A stretch of DNA of 64,000 nt from Stenotrophomonas rhizophila (GCF_003651185.1 NZ_RCDC01000007.1:248001-312000); one strand, 5' to 3'. Shown: positions 26,124 to 36,185, counted from the first letter of the stretch. The notes: generated by a model from the sequence alone, not told the origin. Numbers and translations: made by a program.

Positions 26124-27392
26124 ATGGCCGCCACCGCGCCCACTGCGCGCCCGCAGACGCGCTCGATGATCATCGCCGGTCTCTCCACGGTGGTGGAGTG
26201 GTACGACTTCACCCTTTACCTGTATCTGGCCACGGTGCTGTCGCGCGTGTTCTTCGGCGGCGGCGAGAACGCGCTGCTGGCTACCCTGGCCGGGTTTGCG
26301 GTGTCGTATCTGATGCGGCCCCTGGGTGCACTGGTCTTCGGCCATCTCGGCGACCGTTTCGGGCGGCGCTACATGCTGCTGGCCTCGATGTTGCTGATGA
26401 CCGTGGCGATGCTCGCCACCGCGCTGCTGCCCACCTTCGAGAGCATCGGCGCCGCTGCCGGTGTGCTGCTGTTGCTGCTGCGCTGCCTGATGGCCTTTTC
26501 GGTGGGCGGCGAGTACACGGGCGTGGTCGCCTATCTGCTGGAAACCGCACCCGTGCGCAGGCGCGGGCTGGTGACCTCATTGGCGTCGGCCGCGAGCGAA
26601 GTGGGGGCCCTGCTGGCGGTGGCGTTGTCAGCGCTGACCGTCGCGCTGCTGAGCACGGCGCAGCTGGATGGCTGGGGCTGGCGGATTCCGTTTTTCGTCG
26701 GTGCGGCGCTGGCGGGGGCGATCCTGCTGGCGCGTTCGACCATGCACGAATCGCCGGAGTTCGAGCGGCAACAGGCCGAGGGCACCGTGCCGACGTCGCC
26801 GATCCGCGATAGCTGGCGGCACCACAAGCCCGCGATTGCGCGCACGTTTGCGATCTCCGCACTGGGCTCGATCACCTATTACGTCGGCATTACCTATGTG
26901 CCCGCGTTCCTCGGTTCGGCGGGGCAGGTGAGTGAATCGGAGGCGTTGTGGCTGTCTACGGTCGCGGCGGTGGCGGTGATCGTGGTGACGCCGCTGGCCG
27001 GTGCGTTGTCCGACCGGGTGGGGCGCCGCCCCGTGTTGATCGCGCTGGCCGCGCTGTCGGTGCTGCTGCCGTTGACGATGTTCTCGGTGATGGCCGGCGG
27101 CAGTACCGTGGCGATCGGGCTGGCGGCGGTGGTGCTGGCGTGTCTGGCCGGTGGGGTGAGTGCGGTGGCGGCCCCGGCCACGGCCGAGCAGTTCCCCGGC
27201 GAAGGGCGCCTCAGCGGGCTGGCACTGGGCGTCACCATGGCCACGGCGTTCTTCGGTGGCGCGACGCCGTTGCTGGCCGAACTGCTGGTGCGGCATACCG
27301 GCTGGTCGTCGGCCCCCGGGGCGATGATCGCCGTGGTGGCGGTACTGGTGCTGCCGGTGATGTGGACGCTGCGCGAGACGCGACCCAGGTAG
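26124..27392 (+). CDS. MFS metabolite:H+ symporter (MHS family, ProP/KgtP-like)
   Basis: 422 residues, about 12 membrane helices. STVVEWYDFTLYLYLATVL in helix 1 and GHLGDRFGRRYMLL between helices 2 and 3 are hallmarks of the MHS branch, which imports organic acids, osmolytes or aromatic acids with protons. The start ATG has a weak ribosome site. The TAG stop codon is inside the GTAG head of a REP element that follows directly. Substrate unknown. Confidence 0.9.
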   Translation: MAATAPTARPQTRSMIIAGLSTVVEWYDFTLYLYLATVLSRVFFGGGENALLATLAGFAVSYLMRPLGALVFGHLGDRFGRRYMLLASMLLMTVAMLATALLPTFESIGAAAGVLLLLLRCLMAFSVGGEYTGVVAYLLETAPVRRRGLVTSLASAASEVGALLAVALSALTVALLSTAQLDGWGWRIPFFVGAALAGAILLARSTMHESPEFERQQAEGTVPTSPIRDSWRHHKPAIARTFAISALGSITYYVGITYVPAFLGSAGQVSESEALWLSTVAAVAVIVVTPLAGALSDRVGRRPVLIALAALSVLLPLTMFSVMAGGSTVAIGLAAVVLACLAGGVSAVAAPATAEQFPGEGRLSGLALGVTMATAFFGGATPLLAELLVRHTGWSSAPGAMIAVVAVLVLPVMWTLRETRPR

Positions 27393-27458
27393 TGCCGGCC
27401 GCTGGCCGGCTCCACGCAATGCCGGGTCTTCGAGGAGCCGGCCAGCGGCCAGCACTAC
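27389..27458. repeat. GTAG-type REP pair (SMAG-like)
   Basis: Two inverted REP units: GTAGTGCCGGCCGCTGGCC... at 27389-27412 and the reverse form ...GGCCAGCGGCCAGCACTAC at 27435-27458. GTAG tetranucleotide plus a GC-rich imperfect palindrome is the Stenotrophomonas REP design. The pair sits between convergent genes and may act as a bidirectional terminator. The first GTAG contains the stop codon of the transporter gene. Confidence 0.88.
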
Positions 27459-27538
27459 CGGTATACGGTGGGTTGCACAAAACAGAACAGGCCGCCCGAA
27501 GGCGACCCGTTCGTTCAACACAGCGATGTCGTCAGGCC

Positions 27539-29740
27539 TCAGTACTTCCAGCGCAGGCTCAATGCGACAAAGCGCGGCTCGCCGTAGTTGTTGTAATCCA
27601 GGTTGGCCCAATAGGTCTTGTCCAGCGCATTGCGCACGCTCAACGTCGCCGTCCAGCTGTCGCTGATGCGGTAGTTGGCGTTGAACTGCACCAGCGCATA
27701 CGCCGGCTGGTTCACCGTCACCGTGCCGCCGAGCGGATAGGGGACGTTGTAGCCCTGCACCTTGCTCTGCCACTGCACGCCGGCACCCACGCTCAGGCGC
27801 TCCAGTGCACCGCGCAGCCGCACCTGGGTGTTGAGCTGCAGCAGATCTTCGGCCGGGTTGGCGTACAGCAGATCGGTGGCGGCACGGGTCACCTTGACGT
27901 GGGTGAAGCCGGCATTGACGGTCCATCCCGGCAGGATCTCGCCGTTGACGTCCACTTCCCAGCCGCGTGCCTTGGTCCCGTTGATGCCGATATACGCAGA
28001 ACTGCCGTCGCTGAGCGAGCGCTCCGGCACGCTCGTGTCGAGCACCGCGTAGTTGTCCTGCTTGGCCTCGAACACCGCGGCATTGGCGGTCAGGCGGCCG
28101 TCGAACCACTGCGACTTGATGCCCGCTTCCAGGTTGGAACCTTCCACCGGCGCCAGCAGGTTTTCGTTGCGGTCCTTGAAGTTCTGCGGGTTGAAGATTT
28201 CGGTGTAGCTGGCGTACGCCGCCACCTGCGGAGTGATGTCGTATACCAGGCCTACATAGGGCGTGACTTCATCGGTCACTTTATACGCGCCGCTCGTACC
28301 GGTATACGCACCAGCCGCGTTGTAGGAGCGGGACAGCGTTTCCCAGCGGCTCAGGCGCGCACCGGCGATCAGCGCGAGTGGATCGGCCAGGCGCAGGCGG
28401 GTGGCCACGTAGACGCCGCTCTGGGTGGTCTTGGCGACGCGGCGTGCGCCGGTGCGCGCGTAGGTCACCTCGGAGATGTCGCCATCCCACGTGCGGATAT
28501 CCGGGATGTAATAGCAGCGCTCGGTCCCGCAACGTGCCCAGTCGGTGGGATAGCGCAGCGCGATGGTGTTGGTGGTGCCTTCCAGATCCGCCCACTGCCC
28601 CCCCACGGTCAGGTCGTGCTCGCGGCCGAACAGGGAGAACGTGCCGCTCAGGTAGGCATCCACGTTGCGGCGGGTGTCTTCGGAATCGCCGGCGGCGGTG
28701 CGCAGGAAGATGCCCGCACCGGTGGCCGGATCCGGGTAGCCACTGCCGTACACGCGCACGTTCTGCACGTTACCCTGGGTGTAGGCGGTGTTGATCTTCA
28801 GCAGCCAGTTCTCACCGAAGCGCTGCTCCAGGTTGGCGAAGGCGGTGCTGGTCTCGCGCTGCCAGTAGCTCCACTTCGGCGCGACGTTGGTCGAGCGCGG
28901 CAGATGGGCGAAGTCGCCCTGGCCGTTGAAGAACGGCACCGTGCCCCAGGTCGAGCCGACCGGATTGTTGTCCTGGGTCTGGTAGCCCACGGTCAGCGTG
29001 GTGCTGTCGGTCAGGTCACCTTCCAGCACGGCCATGCCGGCCATCTTGTTCTCGTGGTAGCGGTCGTAATACAGATCGCGGTCGGTGTAGGCGGCAACCA
29101 CGCGGCTGCGGAAACGGCCGTCAGCGGTCAACGGCGCGGTCACGTCGGCTTCCATGCGCTGGTAGTCCCAGCTGCCGGCGCTGACCGAGAAGGAGGCATC
29201 GAACTCCTTGCCCGGGCGCTTGCGCAGCAGGTTGACCGTCGCCGATGGCACACCGGCGCCGCTGAGCAGGCCGTTGGCGCCGCGGATCACTTCGACCCGA
29301 TCGTAGAACGCGGTGTCATATTCCTGGTTGGTCGAGCCGCTATAGGTGGGGATGCCATCGACCTGGAAATCGGTGATGGCAAAACCGCGCGCGTAGTACA
29401 GCGGGCGCTGGGTGTCATAGAAGGAGACGCTGACGCCGGTGACGTTGCGCATCACATCGTTGATGCTGAACAACGATTCGTCCTGCAGCCGCTGCAGGCC
29501 GATCGAGGTCGCCGACTGAGGCGTCTCCTGCAGGCTGATCGGCAGACGCGTGGTGCTCGAGGGCATCGCGCGCGCACCCACCACGCTGACCTTGTCCAAC
29601 GTCTTGGCATCGGCAGCGCTGCTGGCATCGGCCAGCGCATCGGCGAAGGCCTGCGGGGCGGTCAGCACCAGCACGGAAAGCAGGGCCAGGCCCAGCGGGG
29701 CACGGCGGGGAAGGCGAAGCGAAGCAGCGCAGGCGTACAT
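27539..29740 (-). CDS. TonB-dependent siderophore receptor (FhuE/FpvA-like)
   Basis: 733 residues. A long signal peptide ends near FADA. A TonB-box-like region (LDKVSVVGARAM) precedes the plug (TPQSATSIGLQRLQ ... NDVMRNVTGVSVSFYD, then DRVEVIRGANGLLSGAGVPSA-type segment). The barrel contains the RYHENKMAG and YASYTEIFNPQ blocks and ends in ALSLRWKY with a terminal aromatic residue. The layout matches hydroxamate/ferric-siderophore receptors. A 26-bp palindrome with a Fur-like core lies 58-83 bp upstream of the start, supporting iron control. Confidence 0.94.
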   Translation of the reverse strand: MYACAASLRLPRRAPLGLALLSVLVLTAPQAFADALADASSAADAKTLDKVSVVGARAMPSSTTRLPISLQETPQSATSIGLQRLQDESLFSINDVMRNVTGVSVSFYDTQRPLYYARGFAITDFQVDGIPTYSGSTNQEYDTAFYDRVEVIRGANGLLSGAGVPSATVNLLRKRPGKEFDASFSVSAGSWDYQRMEADVTAPLTADGRFRSRVVAAYTDRDLYYDRYHENKMAGMAVLEGDLTDSTTLTVGYQTQDNNPVGSTWGTVPFFNGQGDFAHLPRSTNVAPKWSYWQRETSTAFANLEQRFGENWLLKINTAYTQGNVQNVRVYGSGYPDPATGAGIFLRTAAGDSEDTRRNVDAYLSGTFSLFGREHDLTVGGQWADLEGTTNTIALRYPTDWARCGTERCYYIPDIRTWDGDISEVTYARTGARRVAKTTQSGVYVATRLRLADPLALIAGARLSRWETLSRSYNAAGAYTGTSGAYKVTDEVTPYVGLVYDITPQVAAYASYTEIFNPQNFKDRNENLLAPVEGSNLEAGIKSQWFDGRLTANAAVFEAKQDNYAVLDTSVPERSLSDGSSAYIGINGTKARGWEVDVNGEILPGWTVNAGFTHVKVTRAATDLLYANPAEDLLQLNTQVRLRGALERLSVGAGVQWQSKVQGYNVPYPLGGTVTVNQPAYALVQFNANYRISDSWTATLSVRNALDKTYWANLDYNNYGEPRFVALSLRWKY

Positions 29741-29797
29741 GCGGGTCTCGTGATGATATGGGGGTGTGGCCGGGCCCCAAGCCCGGCGGGGTGCAAA

Positions 29798-29823
29798 TGT
29801 AAAGCGTTCTCATTCGCTTTACA
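29798..29823. promoter_or_regulatory. Fur-like palindrome upstream of siderophore receptor
   Basis: Perfect 9-bp inverted repeat TGTAAAGCG / CGCTTTACA with an 8-bp spacer. The minus strand reads GCGAATGAGAACGC through the centre, similar to the AATGAGAA core of Fur boxes in this family. Confidence 0.5.
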
Positions 29824-29928
29824 AATACTGAACATTCAGATTGTCCAGCCCCCAGAACGCAACCGGCCACCGCAAGGGTGGCCGGAGGGAAACCGTGGCC
29901 AAGGCCCGAAGGCCCCGCCGGTGCAGGC

Positions 29929-31620
29929 TTACAGCGCCTGCAGTTCTTCGTTGGCGTTGCGCTTGGCCTCGGCCGGCTTGGCGGCCGGCGGCGGGGTCAG
30001 CATCACCGCCGGGCTGGTCTCGACCGGCACCTCCAGGTACGGCAGCTTCAGGGTCTCGCTGGTCAGGCGGCGGATCTCATTGGTCAGCGCCGGGCTGTCG
30101 TTGAGCTTGCGGCCGTACGACGGGACGATCTGCTTCAGGCGCGCTTCCCAGCCGGCCGCCATCTGCTCGGGGAAGGCTTTCTTGAGCAGGTCCAGCATGA
30201 TCGGCGGCGAGGTCGAGGCACCCGGCGAGGCGCCGAGCAGGGCGGCCAGGGTGTGATCCTGGTCGGTCACGATCTCGGTACCGAACTGCAGGATCGCGCC
30301 CTTTTCCGGGTCCTTCTTGATGATCTGCACGCGCTGGCCGGCGGTCACCAGCTTCCAGTCCTCGCGCTTGGCGTGGGGAAAATACTTGACCAGTTCGGCC
30401 TGGCGGTCATCATCGTTCAGACGTGCCTGGCCCATCAGGTACTTCACCAGGTCCAGATTCTCCAGGCCCACGTCCATCATGCCGGCTACGTTGTTGTGGT
30501 TGACCGAGGAATACAGGTCGAACCACGAGCCGTGCTTGAGGAACTTGGTGCTGTACAGCGCGAACGGCCCGAACAGCACCACCGGCTTGCCATCCAGCTT
30601 GCGCGCATCCAGATGCGGCACCGACATCGGCGGCGAGCCGGTTTCGGCCATGCCGTAGGCTTTGACCGAATGCCGGTTGGCGATCGCCGGGTCCTGGAAG
30701 GCCAGGAACTGGCCACCGACCGGGAAGCCGGCGTAGTTCTTCGATTCCGGAATGCCCGACAGCTGCAGCAGCTTGAGCGCGGCACCACCGGCACCGATGA
30801 ACACGAAGCGCGACTTGACCGTGGTCTCGTTGTCGGACTTCAGGTCCTTGACGGTCACGTTCCAGCTCTTGTCATCGTTCTGGCGCAGCGCGCGCACTTC
30901 ATGGTTGAGGTGCAGTTTGAAGTTCGGGCTGCGTTCCAGGCCCGCGGTCAGCTGGCGGGTGATCACGCCAAAGTTGACGTCGGTGCCCAGCGGCATCCAG
31001 GTGGCGGCGACCTTCTGCTTCGGGTCGCGGCCCTCCATCAACAGCGGTGCCCACTGCGTGATCTGCGCGGGATCCTCGGAGTACTGCATGCCGTAGAACA
31101 GCGGGTTCTTGACCAGCGCCTGCTGACGCTTGTGCAGGTAGGCGATGTTCTCATCACCCCAGACGAAGCTCATGTGCGGGGTCGGGTTGATGAAATCGCT
31201 GGGCTGGCTCAGGCGGCCTTCGCGGATCTGGTGCGACCAGAACTGGCGCGAGATCTCGAACTGCTCGGCGATGCCGACCGCACGCTTGGTCTCGATGCTG
31301 CCGTCGGGCAGTTCCGGGGTGTAGTTCAGCTCGGCGAACGCGGAATGACCGGTGCCGGCGTTGTTCCAACCGTCCGAGCTTTCCAGCGCGACTCCGTCCA
31401 GGCGCTCATAGACCTGGATGTTCCAGTCTGGCTGCAGCTCCTGCAGGAAGGTGGCGAGCGTGATGCTCATGATGCCGCCGCCGACCAGGACGACGTCGAC
31501 CGGCTTGTCGTTGCCGGCAGCCGGGACCGAGCGCTGATGCAGCGGCCAGTACAGGAACAGTGCCGCTGCCAACAGCAACACTACGAACAGGCCGAGGACG
31601 ACCTTCGCTAGTTTTTTCAT
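29929..31620 (-). CDS. mqo: Malate:quinone oxidoreductase with N-terminal membrane anchor
   Basis: 563 residues. A hydrophobic N-terminus (residues ~5-27) is followed by the FAD motif [19 protein letters not shown] and the family blocks [19 protein letters not shown], and [16 protein letters not shown] near the C-terminus. The enzyme oxidises malate to oxaloacetate and passes electrons to quinone, a TCA-cycle step. A proline-rich tail closes the protein. Many Mqo proteins are peripheral membrane proteins without such an anchor; here it could hold the enzyme to the membrane. The ribosome site is weak. Confidence 0.95.
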   Translation of the reverse strand: MKKLAKVVLGLFVVLLLAAALFLYWPLHQRSVPAAGNDKPVDVVLVGGGIMSITLATFLQELQPDWNIQVYERLDGVALESSDGWNNAGTGHSAFAELNYTPELPDGSIETKRAVGIAEQFEISRQFWSHQIREGRLSQPSDFINPTPHMSFVWGDENIAYLHKRQQALVKNPLFYGMQYSEDPAQITQWAPLLMEGRDPKQKVAATWMPLGTDVNFGVITRQLTAGLERSPNFKLHLNHEVRALRQNDDKSWNVTVKDLKSDNETTVKSRFVFIGAGGAALKLLQLSGIPESKNYAGFPVGGQFLAFQDPAIANRHSVKAYGMAETGSPPMSVPHLDARKLDGKPVVLFGPFALYSTKFLKHGSWFDLYSSVNHNNVAGMMDVGLENLDLVKYLMGQARLNDDDRQAELVKYFPHAKREDWKLVTAGQRVQIIKKDPEKGAILQFGTEIVTDQDHTLAALLGASPGASTSPPIMLDLLKKAFPEQMAAGWEARLKQIVPSYGRKLNDSPALTNEIRRLTSETLKLPYLEVPVETSPAVMLTPPPAAKPAEAKRNANEELQAL

Positions 31621-31772
31621 GGGGATCTCAGGTAGGGAGACATGGGAAGGATGCCGCCGCTGCCGGGAACGCCCGTGAAGACGGGCGTCACAGCGGTACC
31701 TTGACCGCAATTTTAGCCCTTTCCGGTACGGATTTGGTGCAACGCAGCATCCGGTGGGTGTGCCAGGCCGGG

Positions 31773-32357
31773 TCAGTCGCTGGCCAAGGTGAAGTATTCA
31801 AGGAGGAAATAGCTGGCTTGATAGGCCAGCGCTATCAGGGCCAGGGCCAGGTGCGCGCGGCGCTGGCGCAGGGTCATGCCCAGCCCGGCAATGGCCAGCA
31901 TCACCACCGTGTGGACCCAGTAGGCGTCGCCGAGCATCTGCCAGCGGCTGTGACCCTTGATGGCGGTATCGACCAGATCCAGCAGCGTGACCAGCGCCAG
32001 CATCCCGAAGAAGCCACCGCGCCGCTGCAGCAGGTAGTTTTCATAGCTGCCGAACTCGCGCACATCGTCCGGAAACAGCAGGACGCAGAGCAGGTACCAC
32101 GCGGCGCAGTAGGCGATCACGAACAGATACAACTCGAAGGTCCACTGCCGGACCTCGCCCAGCCGGAACTCCCACCACCAGAAGGTCACCACCGAGATCA
32201 GCGCCCAGACCACCCAGCACAGGTGGATCCACGACCAGCCGCGGCGCTGGGGGTGCTCGATGATCCCCGCCAGCCCGCGCAGCAAGGTGGTGATGCTCAG
32301 GCCGAGGATGATGCTGAGCACCACGCGGATGTGCAGGTAGACCGGATCGGTGTCCAT
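31773..32357 (-). CDS. Integral membrane protein, unknown function
   Basis: 194 residues from the ATG at 32357 ([19 protein letters not shown]). About six hydrophobic segments are visible, including [21 protein letters not shown] and [19 protein letters not shown]. No motif that I recognise. It stands between mqo and the argP-like regulator with 82 bp to the latter. Confidence 0.75.
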   Translation of the reverse strand: MDTDPVYLHIRVVLSIILGLSITTLLRGLAGIIEHPQRRGWSWIHLCWVVWALISVVTFWWWEFRLGEVRQWTFELYLFVIAYCAAWYLLCVLLFPDDVREFGSYENYLLQRRGGFFGMLALVTLLDLVDTAIKGHSRWQMLGDAYWVHTVVMLAIAGLGMTLRQRRAHLALALIALAYQASYFLLEYFTLASD

Positions 32358-32439
32358 CGACGTGCCCGCGGCTGGAATGCGCCGATGCTGCAACGGGGCG
32401 GGTCGTCAGGTCGTGTAGGGCGGCTCTACAGGTCGGGGC

Positions 32440-33345
32440 TTACCGCTTCTTGCGCACCAGCGTCGCCGAGGCCGCCAGCACCGCCCGGGTCAGCAGCGCC
32501 ATCGTCTGCACATCGCCCTTCCAGTGCTGCCAGTACAGCGGCACGTCTTCCCAGGCGCGCTGTTTCATGTGCACCAGCCGGCCAGCCTCCAGGTGGCGTT
32601 TGACCAGCGGCAGCGGGTTCATGGTCCAGCCCAGCCCGCCGAGGTTGGCCTGCACGAACGCGCGGGTGGAGGGAATCCACCAGGTCGGCGCGGTCAGCGG
32701 CAGGTCGTTGCCGGCCAGGCGGCGGGCGAACCGGGCCTGCATGTCGTCCTTGCGGTTGAACACCAGCACCGGCGCCTGGGCCAGCGACTGCGCGTTGACG
32801 CCCTTGGCGAAGTGCTGCTCATGGAAGGCCGGGGTGCAGGTGGCGGCGTAGCGGATGCTGCCCAGCGCATGGATCTGGCAACCCTGCACCGGCTCATCCA
32901 GCGTGGTCACGGCGCCCAGCACGGCCCCTTGCCGGAGCAGGGCCACGGTGTGGTCCTGGTCTTCCGAGCGCAGGTCCAGCGTGGTGCCGGTCTGCCGTGC
33001 GAACTGCAGGGCGGCCTCGGGGAACCAGGTTTCCAGGCTGTCGTGGTTGACCGCCACCGGAATGCTGGCGTGGGGCAGGTCCTCATCGGCGATGCCCATC
33101 CGGTGCAGGGCATCGTGCTCCAGCAGGGCGGTCTGCTCGGCCAGCTGCACCAGCACCTGGCCTTCGGTGGTGGCCACCGCCGGCGAAGAGCGTTTGACCA
33201 GCAGGCGGCCGACGCGGTCCTCCAGCGCCTTGACCCGCTGGGAGACCGCCGAGGCCGTGACATTGAGCGACTGCGCGGCACGGTCGAAGCTGCCTTCGCG
33301 GATCACCGCCGCCAGGGCGCGGAGCTGGGCATGGTCGATGCGCAT
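32440..33345 (-). CDS. argP: ArgP/LysG-type LysR-family regulator
   Basis: 301 residues. The winged helix-turn-helix (LRALAAVIREGSFDRAAQSL then TASAVSQRVKALE) and the ArgP-specific pattern of the effector domain (PVAVNHDSLETWF) are clear. It is divergent from a LysE exporter gene with 134 bp between, the arrangement of LysG-LysE and ArgP-ArgO pairs. It probably activates export on lysine/arginine excess. Confidence 0.93.
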   Translation of the reverse strand: MRIDHAQLRALAAVIREGSFDRAAQSLNVTASAVSQRVKALEDRVGRLLVKRSSPAVATTEGQVLVQLAEQTALLEHDALHRMGIADEDLPHASIPVAVNHDSLETWFPEAALQFARQTGTTLDLRSEDQDHTVALLRQGAVLGAVTTLDEPVQGCQIHALGSIRYAATCTPAFHEQHFAKGVNAQSLAQAPVLVFNRKDDMQARFARRLAGNDLPLTAPTWWIPSTRAFVQANLGGLGWTMNPLPLVKRHLEAGRLVHMKQRAWEDVPLYWQHWKGDVQTMALLTRAVLAASATLVRKKR

Positions 33346-33479
33346 GATCTTAAGTTCCGCTAAAGATGGTTAAGTAAGTTTAGCTCTACTTTTTAATGTT
33401 GCGGCGCGACAATGCGCGCCATCCGGTGCTGTACGCCTTGGCGAGGCACCGCCCCCCAGCAAGACACAGGTGGTATCCC
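33346..33479. promoter_or_regulatory. Divergent regulator/exporter control region
   Basis: 134 bp between the ArgP-type regulator and the LysE-type exporter. It is AT-richer than its surroundings around 33345-33400 (TTAAGTAAGTTTAG, TTTTTAATG), as expected for a LysR-type binding and promoter region. Confidence 0.5.
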
Positions 33480-34115
33480 ATGTTTTCCATCCTTTCCGGC
33501 GGCGCCGGGCTGAGCGCGTGGCTCAGTGGTGCCGCAACCGGTATCGGCCTGTTCGCGGTGGTCGGCGCGCAGAGCGCGTTCATCCTGCGCCAGGGCATCC
33601 TGCGCAAGCACATCATTCCGGTGGTGGCGACCTGCGCGGCCATCGATGGCATCTTCATCTTCGCCAGCGTGGCGGGCCTGCGCACGCTGACCCAGGCGCT
33701 GCCGTGGCTCACCACCGTGGTCCTGTGGGGCGGTGTCGCCTTCCTGGCGTGGTACGCCTGGCAGTCGGCGCGGCGCGCGCTGGCCGGTGGCGGTGGCATG
33801 CACGTGGACGACGGCGACAGCACCTCGCGCCGCGCGGTGCTGATCTCGGCGGTCGGGTTCTCGCTGATCAACCCGCATTTCTGGCTGGACATGATGGTCA
33901 TCGGCGGCATCGCCGAGAACTTCGGCAACGCGCGCATGGCGTTCGCGGCCGGCGTGTTCACCGCCAGCTGCCTGTGGCTGACCGCCCAAGGCCTGGGCGC
34001 GCGCCTGCTGGCCCCGCTGTTCACCAAGCCCAAAACCTGGCGCATCCTCGACGGCACCATCGCGGTGATCCTGTCGATCCTGGCGCTCAGCCTCGCGTTC
34101 CGCGGCATGCATTGA
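33480..34115 (+). CDS. LysE/ArgO-type basic amino acid exporter
   Basis: 211 residues with six membrane helices. GLFAVVGAQSAFILRQG in helix 1 and FSLINPHFWLDMMVIGG in the middle are family signatures (Asn-Pro in the conserved helix). It exports lysine or arginine to prevent intracellular excess. It is divergent from its presumed regulator and closed by a strong terminator. Confidence 0.95.
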   Translation: MFSILSGGAGLSAWLSGAATGIGLFAVVGAQSAFILRQGILRKHIIPVVATCAAIDGIFIFASVAGLRTLTQALPWLTTVVLWGGVAFLAWYAWQSARRALAGGGGMHVDDGDSTSRRAVLISAVGFSLINPHFWLDMMVIGGIAENFGNARMAFAAGVFTASCLWLTAQGLGARLLAPLFTKPKTWRILDGTIAVILSILALSLAFRGMH

Positions 34116-34140
34116 ACTCTCTCCTCGATGCAGGTCCTGG

Positions 34141-34171
34141 AAATGGCACCGTTCGCGGTGCCATTTTTTTT
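34141..34171 (+). terminator. Intrinsic terminator of lysE-like gene
   Basis: Stem AAATGGCACCG / CGGTGCCATTT closed by a TTCG tetraloop, followed by a run of eight or more T residues. Confidence 0.94.
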
Positions 34172-34220
34172 GCCTAGAATCGCCGTTCCGGACATGAGGT
34201 CCGATGCAGCAGGGAAAAGG

Positions 34221-36185
34221 ATGAGGCACGTTCAGGGGTGGGGGTTGCTGGTGTTGCTGGCCATCGCGGGCCAGGCCGGTGCGGTGGATCTGGAGCGCTA
34301 CCTGCGCCGGGATGCCTTCACCGATATCAAGATTTCGCCGAACGGCGACTACTACGCGGCGACCGTGCCGATGGAAGATCGCACCGCCTTGGCGATTCTG
34401 CGCAGAAATGGGGGTGAGGTGGTGGGCTCGTTCGTGCCACCCAGGAACAATCACGCCAACCATTTCGACTGGGTCAGTGGAGAGCGCGTGCTGATCGGCC
34501 TGGCCGAAAAGCATGGTTCTCTGGACCAGCCGCGGATGACCGGTGAGCTGTATGCCATGAACGCCAACGGCGGGCGCGGCGAACTGCTGGTCGGCTACCG
34601 CGTGCAGGGAAACGGCCCGGGTACCCGCATCCAGCAGAAAAAAGTGGAGGCCGTGGCGGCGTTCCTCGCTGATGACCTGCCTGCGGACGACCGCAACGTG
34701 CTGGTCACGATCTGGCCGTTCAACGATGACCCGTTCACCCGTGCCGATCGGCTCGATGTCACCACCGGCCGCCGTCAGACCGTGGCGCGCTCGCCCGTGC
34801 GTCGCGCCGATTTCGTCACCGACAACCAGGGCCAGGTACGTTTCGCGCACGGCGCGGGAGCCGACAACGTCAACAAGCTGTATTACCGCGAAGGGTCGGG
34901 CACGACCTGGAAGCTCGTCAACGATGAAGCACTGAACGGGCGTATCGAAACGGCGATTGGTTTTTCCGAAGATGGTCGGCTGGCATACTTCAATACCGAG
35001 ATGCCGCAGGGGCCCGATGCCATCGTGTCCTGGGACCCGGTGACCGACGAGCGCAAGCTCGTGCTCCGCGATCCCGTGGTGGATGTGCACAAGTACATCT
35101 ACCGGCCGGGCACATCCATCCCGGTGGGGGCGCTGTACCTGGGTGACACGCCGCGCACCCGCTTCTTCGACGAAAAGGGCCCCGATGCCCGTCTGTATCG
35201 CAGCCTGGAGGCCGCATTTGGTGGTGATGCGGTGTTCATCACTTCCAGCACCCGTGATGGCAGGCAGCTGATGGTCGAGGCGTGGTCGGGGCGCAACCCG
35301 GGCGACTTCTACATCTTCGACAATGAGGCAAAGAAGGCCGACCACGTCATCAGCCGCAGCAGCTGGATCGACCCGGCCGCGACTGCCGTGGTGCGTCCGG
35401 TGGCTCTCAAAGCGCGTGATGGGCTTGCCCTGCACGGCTACCTGACGGTGCCGGGTAACGGCAATGCCAACAGGCAGCCGATGGTGGTGATCCCGCACGG
35501 GGGGCCTTACGGTCCGTTCGATACCGGCGGCTACGACCCGGTCAGCCAGATGCTCGCTGACGCGGGTTATGCAGTGCTGCAGATCAACTTCCGTGGATCG
35601 GGCAATTACGGGCGCGCGCATCGGTCTGCTGGCGCCCGCGAGTGGGGCGGCACCATGCAGGACGATCTCACCGATGCAACCCGCTGGGCCATCAGCGAGG
35701 GAATTGCCGATGCCTCGCGGATCTGCATCTATGGCGCCAGTTATGGCGGCTACGCGGCGATGATGGGCGCTGCGAAGGAGCCCGGTCTGTACCGTTGTGC
35801 GGCCGGGTATGTCGGTGTCTATGACCTGCCGATCATGTTCACCACCGGCGACATCCAGCGGCGTGGTTCTGGTGAAAACTATCTCAAGGAATGGATCGGT
35901 GACCGGCAGCAACTGGCTGCCGTATCGCCGGTGAATCTGGCCGACCGCATCAAGGTGCCGGTATTCCTCGCTGCCGGTGGCGAAGACGAACGCGCCCCGA
36001 TCCAGCACACCAGGCGGATGGAAGCGGCGTTGAGGAAAGCCGGCGTGCCGGTGGAGGCGCTGTACTACCCTACCGAAGGCCACGGCTTCTACACCGATCC
36101 GCATCGCCGTGAGTACTACACCAAGCTGCTGGCGTTCCTGTCGCGCCACATCGGAGGGCAGGCGGCCAACGCCGTGCAGCCCTGA
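34221..36185 (+). CDS. Exported S9 prolyl-oligopeptidase-family peptidase
   Basis: 654 residues. A signal peptide (MRHVQGWGLLVLLAIAGQAGA) precedes a beta-propeller region and a C-terminal alpha/beta hydrolase domain. The nucleophile is Ser507 in GASYGGYAAMMG, the acid is Asp in AAGGEDERAP and the base His in TEGHGFYTD. AGGGAAAAGG precedes the ATG at 34221. It releases amino acids or dipeptides from peptides in the periplasm. Two peptide transporters and a second S9 peptidase lie within 10 kb. Confidence 0.93.
   Translation: MRHVQGWGLLVLLAIAGQAGAVDLERYLRRDAFTDIKISPNGDYYAATVPMEDRTALAILRRNGGEVVGSFVPPRNNHANHFDWVSGERVLIGLAEKHGSLDQPRMTGELYAMNANGGRGELLVGYRVQGNGPGTRIQQKKVEAVAAFLADDLPADDRNVLVTIWPFNDDPFTRADRLDVTTGRRQTVARSPVRRADFVTDNQGQVRFAHGAGADNVNKLYYREGSGTTWKLVNDEALNGRIETAIGFSEDGRLAYFNTEMPQGPDAIVSWDPVTDERKLVLRDPVVDVHKYIYRPGTSIPVGALYLGDTPRTRFFDEKGPDARLYRSLEAAFGGDAVFITSSTRDGRQLMVEAWSGRNPGDFYIFDNEAKKADHVISRSSWIDPAATAVVRPVALKARDGLALHGYLTVPGNGNANRQPMVVIPHGGPYGPFDTGGYDPVSQMLADAGYAVLQINFRGSGNYGRAHRSAGAREWGGTMQDDLTDATRWAISEGIADASRICIYGASYGGYAAMMGAAKEPGLYRCAAGYVGVYDLPIMFTTGDIQRRGSGENYLKEWIGDRQQLAAVSPVNLADRIKVPVFLAAGGEDERAPIQHTRRMEAALRKAGVPVEALYYPTEGHGFYTDPHRREYYTKLLAFLSRHIGGQAANAVQP

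Noticed and set aside
26948-30256. Very long open frame of about 1,100 codons on the plus strand
   Set aside because: It runs antisense over two well-supported genes (MHS transporter end, TonB receptor) and across a REP pair; long antisense frames are expected with high GC3. The residue composition is typical of a shadow frame.
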